A stretch of DNA of 64,000 nt from Rhodothermus profundi (GCF_900142415.1 NZ_FRAU01000008.1:3013-67012); one strand, 5' to 3'. Shown: positions 26,128 through 36,426, counted from the stretch's first letter. Numbers and translations: made by a program. The notes: generated by a model from the letters alone, not told the origin.

Positions 26128-27684
26128 ATGCCGGTGCATGTCGTAGCGCATGTCGAGGAGCTGGCCGACGGCCAGATGAAACAGGTAAATGTGGACGGGG
26201 TCGAGCTGTTACTGGTACGCCTGGACGGGCAATTCTATGCCCTGGGGGCGCGTTGCACGCACTACGGAGCTCCGTTAGCAACAGGCGTGTTGCATGGCGA
26301 GCGCATCATCTGTCCCTGGCATCATGCCTGTTTCCACGTGCGCACAGGGGCCCACCTGGAGCCTCCGGGAATGGACGCGCTGCCGACCTTTCCGGTGCGC
26401 GTTGAAGGGGCGCAGGTACTGGTCGAGTTGCCGGAGCAGGTGCCTGGGCGGCAAGAGCCAGCTCTGGGAGGGCGCAAGGCCCAGGATACGCGCACAGCCG
26501 TTGTGGTGGGTTCAGGGTGTGCGGGAGCCTACGCTGTCGAAGCCCTGCGGGCTCAGGGGTTTGGCGGACGTGTGGTGTGGATAGCCGGAAGCGAATTCCC
26601 ACCGATTGACCGGCCCAATCTAAGCAAAGAATATCTGGCCGGTAAGGCGCCCGAGGCCTGGATGCCGTTGCGCGATGCGGCTTTTTATGAAACGGCCGGT
26701 ATAGAGGTCGTGCAGGGGCGGTCGGTAGTGCGGCTGGACGCTGCGGCCCGGACGATTACGTTAGACGACGGCACCGTACTGTCCTATGATGCGGCGGTAG
26801 TGGCGCCTGGAGCGCAGCCCCGCCAGCTGGAAGTGCCCGGTGTCACCCTGGCCGGAATTTTCACGCTGCGCACCCTTGAAGACAGTCGTGCGATTCGGGC
26901 GGCAGCGCAGCAGGCGCGGCAGGCTGTGGTTGTAGGCGCCAGCTTTATTGGCATGGAGGTGGCGCAAAGTCTGCGGCATCTGGGGCTTGAGGTAACGGTC
27001 GTGGCCCCGGAGGCGGTGCCCTTTGAGCGCACGCTCGGGGTGGAGGTCGGACGCGTGTTGCAGGCGCTGCATGAGGAAAACGGCGTGACGTTCAAGCTGG
27101 GGCATACGGTGCAGGCGTTTGAGGGAACAGATCGCGTGCAGCGCGTGGTGCTTGACGATGGAAACGTGCTGGCAGCCGAACTGGTGGTGGTAGGTGTGGG
27201 CGTGCAGCCGGCAGCAGCGTTTGTGCAGGGTGTGCAGAAGGCTCCTGATAGCAGTATTCTGGTCGATGCGTATTTGCAGGCGGCGGATGGACTGTTTGTG
27301 GCGGGGGATGCTGCCCGATTTCCCGACTGGCGTACCGGTACGCCTATCCGGATTGAGCACTGGCGGGTGGCTGCGCAGCAGGGGCGGCTGGCTGGCATGA
27401 ATGCGGCAGGGGCGCGACAGCCCTATCAAGGAATTCCCTTTTTCTGGACGCGTCAGTTTGGCGTGAGCCTGCAGTACCTGGGGTACGTAGAATCCTGGGA
27501 TGAGGTGGTGCTTGAGGGCGATCCGGCTTCTCGCAAGTTTCTGGCATTTTATCTGCGCAACGATCAGGTATGGGCGGTGGCCGGGATGGGACGCGGGTAT
27601 GAGCTGACCCGCCTGCACGGCCTGCTGCTGGACGATCCACTTCCTGATATCGAAAAAGTGCGCGCTTATCTGTCCAATACCTGA
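26128..27684 (+). CDS. Rieske-domain FAD/NAD(P) oxidoreductase (AIFM3-like)
   Basis: About 518 residues. Residues 1-105 form a Rieske [2Fe-2S] domain with ligands Cys43, His45, Cys62 and His65 (ARCTHYGAPL and CPWHHACFH). From about 120 a pyridine nucleotide-disulfide reductase fold begins: VVVGSGCAGAYAVEALRAQG for FAD, a second dinucleotide site AVVVGASFIGMEVAQSLRHL for NAD(P)H, and GLFVAGDAARFPD near 385. The C-terminal domain is the ferredoxin reductase dimerisation type. It moves electrons between NAD(P)H, FAD and the cluster; the partner is unknown. The in-frame extension to 26068 lacks support. Confidence 0.93.
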   Translation: MPVHVVAHVEELADGQMKQVNVDGVELLLVRLDGQFYALGARCTHYGAPLATGVLHGERIICPWHHACFHVRTGAHLEPPGMDALPTFPVRVEGAQVLVELPEQVPGRQEPALGGRKAQDTRTAVVVGSGCAGAYAVEALRAQGFGGRVVWIAGSEFPPIDRPNLSKEYLAGKAPEAWMPLRDAAFYETAGIEVVQGRSVVRLDAAARTITLDDGTVLSYDAAVVAPGAQPRQLEVPGVTLAGIFTLRTLEDSRAIRAAAQQARQAVVVGASFIGMEVAQSLRHLGLEVTVVAPEAVPFERTLGVEVGRVLQALHEENGVTFKLGHTVQAFEGTDRVQRVVLDDGNVLAAELVVVGVGVQPAAAFVQGVQKAPDSSILVDAYLQAADGLFVAGDAARFPDWRTGTPIRIEHWRVAAQQGRLAGMNAAGARQPYQGIPFFWTRQFGVSLQYLGYVESWDEVVLEGDPASRKFLAFYLRNDQVWAVAGMGRGYELTRLHGLLLDDPLPDIEKVRAYLSNT

Positions 27685-27731
27685 AATTGACGGTTCAGCC
27701 CAGATTTTTGACCAATCAGCGCAAAAAGGTG

Positions 27732-27761
27732 TTGAAGGAAAAATCAATTCTGTTTTAAAAT
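27732..27761 (+). promoter_or_regulatory. Predicted promoter of the second susC gene
   Basis: TTGAAG (27732-27737), 18 bp, then TAAAAT (27756-27761), about 57 bp before the susC start. The -10 hexamer and the 18-bp spacing equal those of the first susC promoter. Confidence 0.55.
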
Positions 27762-27777
27762 TAGGCCAAATTGATTT
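27741..27777 (+). promoter_or_regulatory. Inverted repeat bracketing the -10 box, candidate operator
   Basis: Perfect 9-bp arms AAATCAATT (27741-27749) and AATTGATTT (27769-27777), 19 bp apart, enclose the TAAAAT box. The layout suits a repressor or activator site. The spacing of the arm centres is close to 28 bp. Confidence 0.6.
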
Positions 27778-27817
27778 CCCTTAAATGTACACCTTAACCA
27801 ACTACTGGGGAGCGATT

Positions 27818-30800
27818 ATGCGCATCGGATGCGTGCTGTTACTGGCGTTGCTGGTGCCTGGTAGCGTGCTGGCTCAGGGCACAATTCAAGGGCGCGTGGT
27901 GGATGCAGAGACGCAGGATCCCATTCCAGGCGCCAACGTCGTGATTCGTGAGCTGCTACGTGGAGCCGCGACAGACATTGACGGCAACTATACCATTGAG
28001 CGTGTTCCGGCGGGGACCTATACGCTGGAAGTCAGCTTCATTGGGTATCGAACCGAGACCCGGCAGGTAACGGTCGAAGAAGGGGCTACGGTCACGGTAA
28101 ACTTTGCGCTGCAGCAGACGGCCCTGAACCTGCAGGAAGTGGTCGTTACCGGCGCGGGTGGCCCGGTTGAAGTGAAGCGCTTGGGGAATACGATTGCGAC
28201 CATTAATGCGGCCGAGCTGGAGCTGGCGCCGGTGCAGAATCTTTCGGAAATGCTGATGGCGCGTGAACCTTCGGTGGCCGTGCTGCCATCGGGCGGCCTT
28301 ACGGGCGAAGGGGCGCGCATTCGCATTCGTGGTTCGGCGTCGCTTTCGCAGAGCAATGAGCCGATCGTGTATATCGACGGCATTCGCATCAATCGTGGGG
28401 GCGGTTTTGGTAGCGGTTTCGTAGGCACCGGCGGGGGCGGTTCGCCTTCGCGGCTGGACGATCTGGACCCGGAGGCCATCGAGCGGATCGAAATACTGAA
28501 AGGAGCAGCGGCAGCTACGCTCTATGGCACGGAGGCCTCGAACGGCGTGATTCAGATCTTCACCAAGCGAGGAGCCGTAGGGCCCCCGCGGTTCAACTTC
28601 CGCATTGAGCAGGGTGCTTCGTGGTATCCGCATATCTATCCGCCCAATACGGGCTTTGCCTGGAACCAGGCGATTGCCGATACCATGTCGAAGTATCTGG
28701 GGCGTACGGTGCGGCCCTTCGAGTTGGTGCAGGAGAACTTTATCCATGAGCTGTTTGAGACCGGGTATCATCAGTCCTACTCGGCTTCCGTTTCGGGCGG
28801 AACCCCAGGCGTTACCTATTTCCTGAATCTGCGCTGGGCGAGCGAAGATGGGCCGTTCGGTGGAAAGACAGGGCGGCGTTATCCGCCGGGTGTGCGTACC
28901 CTTTCCGCCGACATTAACCGGATCGGTCAGGCAACCGCAACGATTAACATTTTCCCCAGCGATAAGCTGCGGATCGGGGTAACGACGGGGCTGACGCGGC
29001 GGCATTACGAGACGCCTAACAACAATAACAACATTTTTGCGGCCTTTACGCTGGCTATGTTCAGCAAGCCCGAGCTGGTTCGCTTCAACAACCAGACGGG
29101 CTCGCCGGCCTTCATGACCGTCAACGAAGGGTTGCAGCAGATTTACTCGCAGGACGTTGACCGCTTCTTCGGCAGCCTGAACTTGAACTATCGTCCCTCT
29201 CGGCCGCTGATGTTCGACGCCACCTTTGGCGTGGACGTGGTCAACCAGCTCAGCCGGGAGGTCTTCCCCTTCGGGTGGAATATCGACAAGTTTAGCCGCT
29301 ACAATCCGGAAGGCGTGCGGCGCATTAGTGACCTGAACTCGCTCGACATTACGGCCGACATCAAGCTAACCCATCGCACGCGTCTGACCTCGTCGCTGGA
29401 GTCGGTCTTCATTCTGGGAACGCAGGGATTCATTACGCGGCGTATTGAAGAGTCGGCCGAAGGGCGTCGCTTCCCTGGTCCAGGTATTGACGTGACCGGC
29501 GGGGCTGCCGAGCAGTCGGTGTTTGAGTCGTTCCTGGAAGTGGTCAACCTGGGGATTTTTGCGCAGGAGCAGATCGGGTTCAACGACTATCTGTTCCTGA
29601 CCATTGGCGGCCGCCTGGACGCAAACAGTGCGTTCGGTTCGGAATTTGACGCGGTGTTTTATCCCAAGGCCTCGCTGAGCTTCATTCCCTCGGATGCTCC
29701 CTTCTGGCGCCCGCTAGGACCGATTTCCTCGATGCGGTTGCGTGCGGCTATCGGGCAGTCCGGGCTGCAGCCGGGTGCCTTTGACGCGCTGACCACTTAT
29801 GTCCCGCTTGCTTCTGTCAGCGGACCGGGGATTGCTCCAGGAAACCTGGGGAATCCCAAGTTGAAGCCCGAGATCTCGACAGAATGGGAAGTGGGAGTGG
29901 AGCTCGGGTTGTGGCAGGACCGGCTTGCCGTGGACGCCACCTACTGGGATCGGGTGGTGAGCGATGCGCTGGTGGACAAGCAGTTCCCGGTAACGGGTGG
30001 CTTCCGGGCGCGTCAGCTTACCAACATCGGGGAGCTGAAGGCGCGAGGAGTTGAGCTGGGCCTGAAGGGCAATCTCTACAACAGTGAAAATCTATCCATC
30101 GACATTTTTGCCAGCGCGTCTTACCTGTGGGAGCAGGTCACCGACATGGGTGGGGCGCCGCCCATCAAAGTCGGGGGGGCATACCCGCGCTATCGTAACT
30201 TCCTGATTGAGGGGTATGCGCCAGGTGCCCACTTTGGTGCCAAGCTACTGCCGACTGGGCCGGATCGCCTGCCGGTGGACTTCAACGGCGATGGGCAGCC
30301 GGACACCCGGGATGAGGTGCTGGCCTATCTGGCCACGCTGCGTGCGGAAGATCTCATCAACCCGGCCAACGGACGGGTCAGCATGCCGCAATCCCTGGCG
30401 CTGGTCCTGCTGGCCGATGAGGACGGAGACGGCGACTTGCTGGATCACTACCTCGGCAAGCCCACGCCCGACTGGCAGGGGTCCTTTGGCGCGACCATCC
30501 GACTCTTCCGGAATTTCCGGATCTTTACAGCCTTTGAATTCAAGGCGGGCAACTACTACGTCAACAACCTGACGTTTGCCTTCCGCCAGGCCAACCCGGT
30601 CATTGGACGGAACCTGCCGTGGTCGGCAGAAGTGGTGCGGGATTATGCCACCGGTGGGGTAGATGCCAACGGCAATCCCAAGAACGATCCGCAGGTGCGG
30701 CTGCGGGCATTGGAACGCTGGCTGAACGAGCTGTTGGCCCTGGCGCCTTTCAGCGGCCTGAATGGTATCAAGCCAGCCGACTTTCTGCGCTGGCGTGAGC

Positions 30801-31045
30801 TCAGCCTGACCTATGAGGTGCCGCGTTCCCAGCTCCAGCGGCTGTGGGGCATCGACCGGCTGTCGTTCACGCTGGGCGTGCGTAACCTGGCGCTCTGGAC
30901 GCGCTACGACGGACCGGATCCGGAAGTGAATGCGGTAGGACGTGGCAGCGGCAGCCAGCTTTCGCAGAACTATCTGGATGGCGTGGATGCCTTTGGCTTT
31001 GTGCTGCCGCGGCGGGTGACGTTTACGGTTCGGTTTGGATTCTAA
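27818..31045 (+). CDS. SusC/RagA-family TonB-dependent outer-membrane transporter
   Basis: A 1075-residue barrel protein. Signal peptide (MRIGCVLLLALLVPGSVLA), carboxypeptidase-regulatory-like domain (TIQGRVVDAETQDPIPGANV), EVVVTGAGG linker, plug domain with NEPIVYIDGIRINRGGG and an unusual glycine-rich loop (GSGFVGTGGGGSPS), then EAIERIEILKGAAAATLYG and EASNGVIQIFTKRG, and a barrel ending VTFTVRFGF. Imports an unknown substrate with the SusD encoded directly after. GGGGAGCG sits before the chosen ATG at 27818; the ORF could begin at 27785 but that would place residues before the signal peptide. Confidence 0.96.
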   Translation: MRIGCVLLLALLVPGSVLAQGTIQGRVVDAETQDPIPGANVVIRELLRGAATDIDGNYTIERVPAGTYTLEVSFIGYRTETRQVTVEEGATVTVNFALQQTALNLQEVVVTGAGGPVEVKRLGNTIATINAAELELAPVQNLSEMLMAREPSVAVLPSGGLTGEGARIRIRGSASLSQSNEPIVYIDGIRINRGGGFGSGFVGTGGGGSPSRLDDLDPEAIERIEILKGAAAATLYGTEASNGVIQIFTKRGAVGPPRFNFRIEQGASWYPHIYPPNTGFAWNQAIADTMSKYLGRTVRPFELVQENFIHELFETGYHQSYSASVSGGTPGVTYFLNLRWASEDGPFGGKTGRRYPPGVRTLSADINRIGQATATINIFPSDKLRIGVTTGLTRRHYETPNNNNNIFAAFTLAMFSKPELVRFNNQTGSPAFMTVNEGLQQIYSQDVDRFFGSLNLNYRPSRPLMFDATFGVDVVNQLSREVFPFGWNIDKFSRYNPEGVRRISDLNSLDITADIKLTHRTRLTSSLESVFILGTQGFITRRIEESAEGRRFPGPGIDVTGGAAEQSVFESFLEVVNLGIFAQEQIGFNDYLFLTIGGRLDANSAFGSEFDAVFYPKASLSFIPSDAPFWRPLGPISSMRLRAAIGQSGLQPGAFDALTTYVPLASVSGPGIAPGNLGNPKLKPEISTEWEVGVELGLWQDRLAVDATYWDRVVSDALVDKQFPVTGGFRARQLTNIGELKARGVELGLKGNLYNSENLSIDIFASASYLWEQVTDMGGAPPIKVGGAYPRYRNFLIEGYAPGAHFGAKLLPTGPDRLPVDFNGDGQPDTRDEVLAYLATLRAEDLINPANGRVSMPQSLALVLLADEDGDGDLLDHYLGKPTPDWQGSFGATIRLFRNFRIFTAFEFKAGNYYVNNLTFAFRQANPVIGRNLPWSAEVVRDYATGGVDANGNPKNDPQVRLRALERWLNELLALAPFSGLNGIKPADFLRWRELSLTYEVPRSQLQRLWGIDRLSFTLGVRNLALWTRYDGPDPEVNAVGRGSGSQLSQNYLDGVDAFGFVLPRRVTFTVRFGF

Positions 31046-31062
31046 CCCATATGGAGAGTGCC

Positions 31063-32379
31063 ATGCGGTACGATAAAGGTATCTGGACGGGGTTGTTGGC
31101 TTTCGGGCTGATGCTAGGGGTTGCCGGCTGTAACCTGCTGGACGTCAACAACCCGAATAACTTGGTGGAAGAAGATTTGAACAATCCCGCAGCCATCATC
31201 CCCATGGTCAATGGGGTGGAGGCTGCGGTGACGCGGGCGGTCTATGCAATGATGGCCCCCTATTCTACCGCTACAGATGAGCTGGTATGGGTCGGATCGC
31301 GGGATGCCTGGCAGCAGCTCGACTTTGGCAACATTGATGACCCGTATAATGAGTTCACTGATGCTGCCTTCCCCTATGTGGCAGAAGCGCGGTGGTGGGC
31401 AGACGAGGTGATCAAACGTCTGGAGAGCTTCCAGGAGGAAGGGGCGCTAACAGATAGACGGGCGTTGGCTCGAGCCTATCTTTATGGCGCGATCATTTAT
31501 GTGGTCATTGGGGATATGTTTGATGATTTTGCGTTCTCCAACCGGCAAGAGCCAGCGCCGCCGATAGGCCGGGAGAACCTGGATCAGGTTTATGCAACGG
31601 CCATCGGTTACCTGGACAAGGCCATTGCCGTTGCTGAGGCCCTGAACGATGATAATTTGCGGGGCCAGTTGCTCATGTTCCGGGCACGAACGAAATATAG
31701 CCGGGCGCTTCGCGCCCTCATCTTCCCGGGAAATGTGCAGGTGAATGCGTTGGTGAATGATCCTGGAGCGGTTGCTGATGCGCAGGCGGCGTTGGCCCTG
31801 GTGAGTCCAAACGAGCGTGTGTTGCTGGATCTGGATCCCAGTGCACCGGATGTGGTAGTGGCGGGAATTGGCTGGCAGGTCAACAGCCGATTGGAAATGC
31901 GTTTCGGAGATACCTATATTCAGCCGACGCCAGATAATAAACGGACAGAGGCGGTTATTTTCAAAGACCTGATTGATGATGTAGTGCATCCTTATGTGGA
32001 GCAGGAGATCATGGCATTTCATTCGTCCGAAAACTATACGGATATTACGGTTGCCTCGGAACGGGAAATGCATTTGATCTTGGCAGAGGCGGAGCTTGCG
32101 GCGGGTAATGTCAATGCCTTTGCGGCCCATATCAACGCGCTGCGCACGCGCGATGGGCTTTCGCCTTACGATCCAGCGACGTCAGGAGTTGAACCCATCG
32201 AGATGTTGCGCCATAGCCGCCAGGCGTACCTGTTCCTCCAGGGAAGACGCCTGGCTGATCACTACCGCTTCGATGATCCGGCGCCCGAATGGCGGCCCGA
32301 TGGAACCGCCATGCGTCAGCCGGGGACCTTCTTCCCGATTACTGCGATTGAGCGCCGCGCTAATCCCTACATTGACTGA
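31063..32379 (+). CDS. SusD/RagB-family lipoprotein, short form
   Basis: A 438-residue lipoprotein with lipobox GVAGC. The start LLDVNNPNNLVEEDLNNP and helix pairs (RALARAYLYGAIIYVVIGDM; GYLDKAIAVAEALND) follow the SusD TPR core; EREMHLILAEAELAAG and FLQGRRLADHYRF match the family C-terminus. It is about 100 residues shorter than the other two SusD proteins here, so parts of the ligand-binding lobe are reduced. It partners with the SusC encoded 17 bp before. An ATG at 31051 is also possible; GGAGAG supports 31063. Confidence 0.93.
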   Translation: MRYDKGIWTGLLAFGLMLGVAGCNLLDVNNPNNLVEEDLNNPAAIIPMVNGVEAAVTRAVYAMMAPYSTATDELVWVGSRDAWQQLDFGNIDDPYNEFTDAAFPYVAEARWWADEVIKRLESFQEEGALTDRRALARAYLYGAIIYVVIGDMFDDFAFSNRQEPAPPIGRENLDQVYATAIGYLDKAIAVAEALNDDNLRGQLLMFRARTKYSRALRALIFPGNVQVNALVNDPGAVADAQAALALVSPNERVLLDLDPSAPDVVVAGIGWQVNSRLEMRFGDTYIQPTPDNKRTEAVIFKDLIDDVVHPYVEQEIMAFHSSENYTDITVASEREMHLILAEAELAAGNVNAFAAHINALRTRDGLSPYDPATSGVEPIEMLRHSRQAYLFLQGRRLADHYRFDDPAPEWRPDGTAMRQPGTFFPITAIERRANPYID

Positions 32380-32413
32380 ACCAGGGCGGCGTGCGTGAGT
32401 GTAAGCGGAGGTG

Positions 32414-32450
32414 GGAGGTGCCGAAGACGACCTTCGGCACCTCCTTTTTT
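32414..32450 (+). terminator. Terminator of the second SusC-SusD operon
   Basis: Perfect 13-bp stem GGAGGTGCCGAAG (32414-32426) with its complement (32432-32444), 5-nt loop, followed by six T. It lies 35 bp after the SusD stop. Confidence 0.95.
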
Positions 32451-32481
32451 CCCTTTTTAGCCAACAGACCGCAAGCTGGCG

Positions 32482-32943
32482 ATGCGTAGATGGGGTAACT
32501 GGCTCGGGGTTGTGGGCAGTCTCGGGTGCCTGTTGCTGCTGGGCGCCTGTGATTTGCTCAGGGGGCAGGATGCGCCAGAGCGAGCCCGACTTCGCATTGA
32601 AGGTGCCTCCGACAGTACGCTAATTCTGGTAACATCTACAAATTTCCTTTTGCAACGAACGGCCATTCTGGATGAAGCAGGAATTGCCCGCCGAGATACG
32701 TTGCTGGTCTACTTTTTAGAAGCCGACACCTTACAGATTCAACTGCCTTACAATCAGGAATATGACATTCGGTTGCGGGAGCGGTTTTTTGTGCGGCTGC
32801 GCCCGGGTGCGGCGGGCGTCCGCATGCGCGTCTGGATTGATGATCAGCTCCGGTATGATACCAGACCAGAGGAAACCATTCCTTTGTTACAGTTTGTTTA
32901 TTTCCGCGTAAAAGGAACACCTCCCTACAACGAGTTCTTCTAA
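32482..32943 (+). CDS. Lipoprotein of unknown function
   Basis: A 153-residue protein with signal peptide and lipobox LLGAC (Cys23). The mature part looks all-beta: ARLRIEGASDSTLILVTSTN, TLLVYFLEADTLQIQLPYNQ, then FFVRLRPGAAGVRMRVWIDD. No family is recognised. It follows the second SusC-SusD terminator and precedes rsmB; the 66-bp gap to rsmB leaves both an operon and a separate promoter possible. Confidence 0.75.
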   Translation: MRRWGNWLGVVGSLGCLLLLGACDLLRGQDAPERARLRIEGASDSTLILVTSTNFLLQRTAILDEAGIARRDTLLVYFLEADTLQIQLPYNQEYDIRLRERFFVRLRPGAAGVRMRVWIDDQLRYDTRPEETIPLLQFVYFRVKGTPPYNEFF

Positions 32944-33009
32944 TAGTAAGCGCTACTATTCCGCATACCCATAATCCACATACGTCCGTGCCTTTGGGGT
33001 CGTAGGCCT

Positions 33010-34371
33010 ATGCCCAGAGCTCGCGCTTCTCGCAAACGCCTTGATCCGGCCCGCCGGGAGGCGGTGCGTCTGCTCCAACGCATTGAAACGGATCAGGCCT
33101 ATGTCAATCGGCTCATCTCGGCCGGGCTGACCGATGAGCTGGAGCCAGAAGCCGGGCGGCGAGCAACCGAGTATGTTGCGGGCATCACCCGCTGGCGCCG
33201 CTGGCTCGACTTTTTGCTAGCTCAGGCTTATCGCGGACGCTATGACAAAATGGAGCCCCGACTGCGGTACGTTCTGTATCTGGGGCTCTATGAGTTGCTT
33301 TTTACCGATACGCCGCCTTACGCGGCCCTGCACGAAGCCGTCGAACTGGCGCGGCGGCTTGTGCGGCCGCAGGCCGGGGCTGTGGTGAATGCTGTCCTGC
33401 GCACATTGCTGCGCCAGCGCGACTTTCTGCCACAGCCGCAAACAGGCGATACCGCCGAAGATCTGGCCATCCGGTATTCTCATCCAACCTGGATGGTGCA
33501 GCACTGGCTGGCGCGGTATGGACCTGCCGAGACCGAAGCCCTTTTGCGCTACAATAACGAGCGTCCCTGGTTTGGCGTGCGCGTGCGCACGGATCGCATC
33601 GCCCGCCATGTGGTGCTGCATCGCCTGGCCGACCGAGGCGTTGAAGCCGAACCTTCCCCCGTGCTGGACGACTTTATTCGCGTGCGGCGATTGGGCCCTA
33701 TTCTGGAAGATCGACTGATTGAGAAAGGATTGTTGGCGGTCCAGGACGAAAGCGCTGGCCTGGTCGTACGGCTGCTGGATCCCCATCCAGAAGAGACAAT
33801 CGTCGATGCCTGCGCAGCACCGGGGGGCAAAACCACGTACATTGCCACCCGAATGCGTGATCACGGCCGCGTGCTGGCCTTCGACGTGCACGCCCGGCGC
33901 GTGGAACTCATCCGAAAAGCGGCCTTGCAACAGGGGCTGACGAGCATCGTCGCAGAAGCCGTCGATCTGCGGGAGGTCCCCACGCGGTATCCTGACCTGC
34001 AGGCAGACCGCGTGCTGCTGGACGTCCCCTGCACCGGACTGGGCGTGCTGGCGAAACGGGCTGATCTGCGATGGCATCGCCAGCCGGAAGACCTGAGCGA
34101 ACTGGTTCAGTTGCAGGATGAGTTGCTGGAAGCAGCTGCCCGTCTGGTGCGTCCGGGAGGCGTGCTTGTCTACAGCACCTGCACCATTGAACCGGAGGAG
34201 AATGAGGAGCGCATCCGGGCGTTTCTGGCACGCCATCCAAACTTCACCGTAGAACGAGCGGATGCCTGGGTGCCTGCCGCTATGGTTACCGCTGAAGGAT
34301 TCTTTGCCACGTGGCCGCCGCGCGACCAGATGGATGGCGCCTTTGCGGCACGACTGCGTCGAACAAGCTGA
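33010..34371 (+). CDS. rsmB: 16S rRNA (cytosine-967-C5)-methyltransferase
   Basis: A 453-residue enzyme that methylates C967 of 16S rRNA with S-adenosylmethionine. An N-terminal NusB-like RNA-binding domain (about 1-140; YAALHEAVELARRLVRPQAG) leads to the methyltransferase: DACAAPGGKTTYIATRM (SAM motif I), LLDVPCTGLGVLAKRADLRW with the PC cysteine, and YSTCTIEPEENEERI with the TC nucleophile. Both catalytic cysteines of RNA m5C enzymes are present. The following unknown gene begins within 4 bp and is probably coupled. Confidence 0.95.
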   Translation: MPRARASRKRLDPARREAVRLLQRIETDQAYVNRLISAGLTDELEPEAGRRATEYVAGITRWRRWLDFLLAQAYRGRYDKMEPRLRYVLYLGLYELLFTDTPPYAALHEAVELARRLVRPQAGAVVNAVLRTLLRQRDFLPQPQTGDTAEDLAIRYSHPTWMVQHWLARYGPAETEALLRYNNERPWFGVRVRTDRIARHVVLHRLADRGVEAEPSPVLDDFIRVRRLGPILEDRLIEKGLLAVQDESAGLVVRLLDPHPEETIVDACAAPGGKTTYIATRMRDHGRVLAFDVHARRVELIRKAALQQGLTSIVAEAVDLREVPTRYPDLQADRVLLDVPCTGLGVLAKRADLRWHRQPEDLSELVQLQDELLEAAARLVRPGGVLVYSTCTIEPEENEERIRAFLARHPNFTVERADAWVPAAMVTAEGFFATWPPRDQMDGAFAARLRRTS

Positions 34372-34374
34372 GTG

Positions 34375-34926
34375 ATGGTGGAGGAGCTGATTCGCGAACT
34401 GATTCCCCATGCCCCCCAGTGGGGATTGTTTGTGGCACCGCACATTCCGGAAGATCGGCTGCGGGGGGCACTGGCCGATTATGCGCAGGAAGTGCACCCG
34501 CACGAAGTACTGGCGCTGTACGATGCCACCCTGATGGGGACCGGCCGAGATGGCGCCGTTTTTTTGCACGACCGGTTTGTCTTTCAAAATCTGGATCTGG
34601 AGCCGGCCCAGACCGTCCGCTACGAAGATCTCGTAGGTGTTGAACTGAAGCGACGGTGGCTCGGCGGACGCCGCATTGTACTGCAGGTCAACCGGGGACG
34701 CGCCACATTTACGCTTACGCTGGACTTTTCCGGCAAGCCTAAAGCGGCGCCCTACGTGGCGCGCTTTCTGCAAGAAGCCATGCTGCGGGCGCCATTTCCC
34801 CGGGAAACGTCATCAACGCAGACTGATCTACCGGCCGTGCAGGCCGCCCTGCAGCGGTTGCGACAGGAAGGAAAGCTGAGCGCGCGCGACTACGAACGAT
34901 TGCTGGAAGTGTTACGATCTGGTTAA
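34375..34926 (+). CDS. Unknown protein with SHOCT-like C-terminus
   Basis: A 183-residue cytoplasmic-type protein without signal peptide. The middle part (about 45-130) has alternating strands resembling a PH-like fold ([38 protein letters not shown]). The last 30 residues, [20 protein letters not shown] and following, look like the short SHOCT oligomerisation motif. Function unknown. It follows rsmB by 3 bp (GTG and ATG alternatives at 34372 and 34375). Confidence 0.75.
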   Translation: MVEELIRELIPHAPQWGLFVAPHIPEDRLRGALADYAQEVHPHEVLALYDATLMGTGRDGAVFLHDRFVFQNLDLEPAQTVRYEDLVGVELKRRWLGGRRIVLQVNRGRATFTLTLDFSGKPKAAPYVARFLQEAMLRAPFPRETSSTQTDLPAVQAALQRLRQEGKLSARDYERLLEVLRSG

Positions 34927-35026
34927 CCCGGAAAACTTTCCTCTTATCTTTCCCGTTAGAACCATTCCCGTGGGAGGAACGCCTGCGGCGATCCAACACA
35001 CCCCAAAACCAACTCAAGGAGACGCT

Positions 35027-35656
<630 letters not shown>

Positions 35657-35679
35657 ACTGTAGCACAGGCTGGAACGTG

Positions 35680-35708
35680 AAAGGCAGGGCCACGAGCTCT
35701 GCCTTTTT
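35680..35708 (+). terminator. Terminator of the superoxide dismutase gene
   Basis: 8-bp stem AAAGGCAG/CTGCCTTT (35680-35687 with 35699-35706) with an 11-nt loop, and a T run (35704-35709). Confidence 0.8.
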
Positions 35709-35720
35709 TGTTACCGGTAC

Positions 35721-36350
35721 ATGATGGAACTGCCAGAGACCATCAGTTGGAACTGGTTGCGCTACGACTCCGCCCGGGAAGCGGTATGGCAGACGTGGCT
35801 GTCGGCAGCAGAACGCCAGCGACTGGACGCATTCCGCCAGGCGCAGCGCCGGCGCGCCTTTTTGCTGGGGCGAGCAGCCGCCCGGCAGCTTCTGGCCACG
35901 CGCCTGGGCATTCCGCCGGACCGCGTGCCGCTGGTGGCGCAGCCGGACGAGCCACCGCAGGTGCCCGGCACCGGACTGTTCGTGTCGATTGCACATGCCG
36001 AAGACATGGCGCTGGCTGCAGCCGCTCCGCATCCGGTTGGCGTCGATCTGGAGCGCCTCAGACCGCGGCCGCCAGAGCTCTGCCGCTACGTGCTGCATCC
36101 CGAAGAGTACCCGGTGCTCCAGCAGTTTAAGACCGATCCAGGACAGGCGATTGTCTGGTGCTGGGCATTCAAGGAAGCGGTGCTAAAAGGGATGGGGGTC
36201 GGGCTGCGCTGCTCTCCGAAACGCTTGCGCCTCGTATTGGAGACTCCGACGCAGGGACGAATGCGCCTGGAAGATGGCACCTGTTGGCGCGTGCAGGCGG
36301 CAGAGCGTGAGGGCTACGTCTGGGCGTTCGCCTGGCCAGAAAACTCATAG
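35721..36350 (+). CDS. 4'-phosphopantetheinyl transferase
   Basis: A 209-residue Sfp-type enzyme that loads the phosphopantetheine arm of coenzyme A onto carrier proteins. The conserved pieces are RRRAFLLGRAAARQLLATRL, SIAHAEDMALAA (the P-site), VGVDLERLRPR with the Mg-binding Asp and Glu, and WCWAFKEAVLKGMGVGL with the catalytic Glu-Ala-x-x-Lys. The target carrier is unknown; with one copy of this type it could serve fatty-acid ACP. MM start; either Met can be used. Confidence 0.92.
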   Translation: MMELPETISWNWLRYDSAREAVWQTWLSAAERQRLDAFRQAQRRRAFLLGRAAARQLLATRLGIPPDRVPLVAQPDEPPQVPGTGLFVSIAHAEDMALAAAAPHPVGVDLERLRPRPPELCRYVLHPEEYPVLQQFKTDPGQAIVWCWAFKEAVLKGMGVGLRCSPKRLRLVLETPTQGRMRLEDGTCWRVQAAEREGYVWAFAWPENS

Positions 36351-36426
36351 CGCATGCCGGCTGTTTGCATCCTATATTGGCCAACCATCCTCTGGGAAGT
36401 TGTTTCACCAAAACGCAGATAATCCC

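Noticed and set aside
33217-34773. 518-codon frame on the minus strand
   Set aside because: Antisense to rsmB and the next gene; no motif, and the plus frames have strong family signatures.
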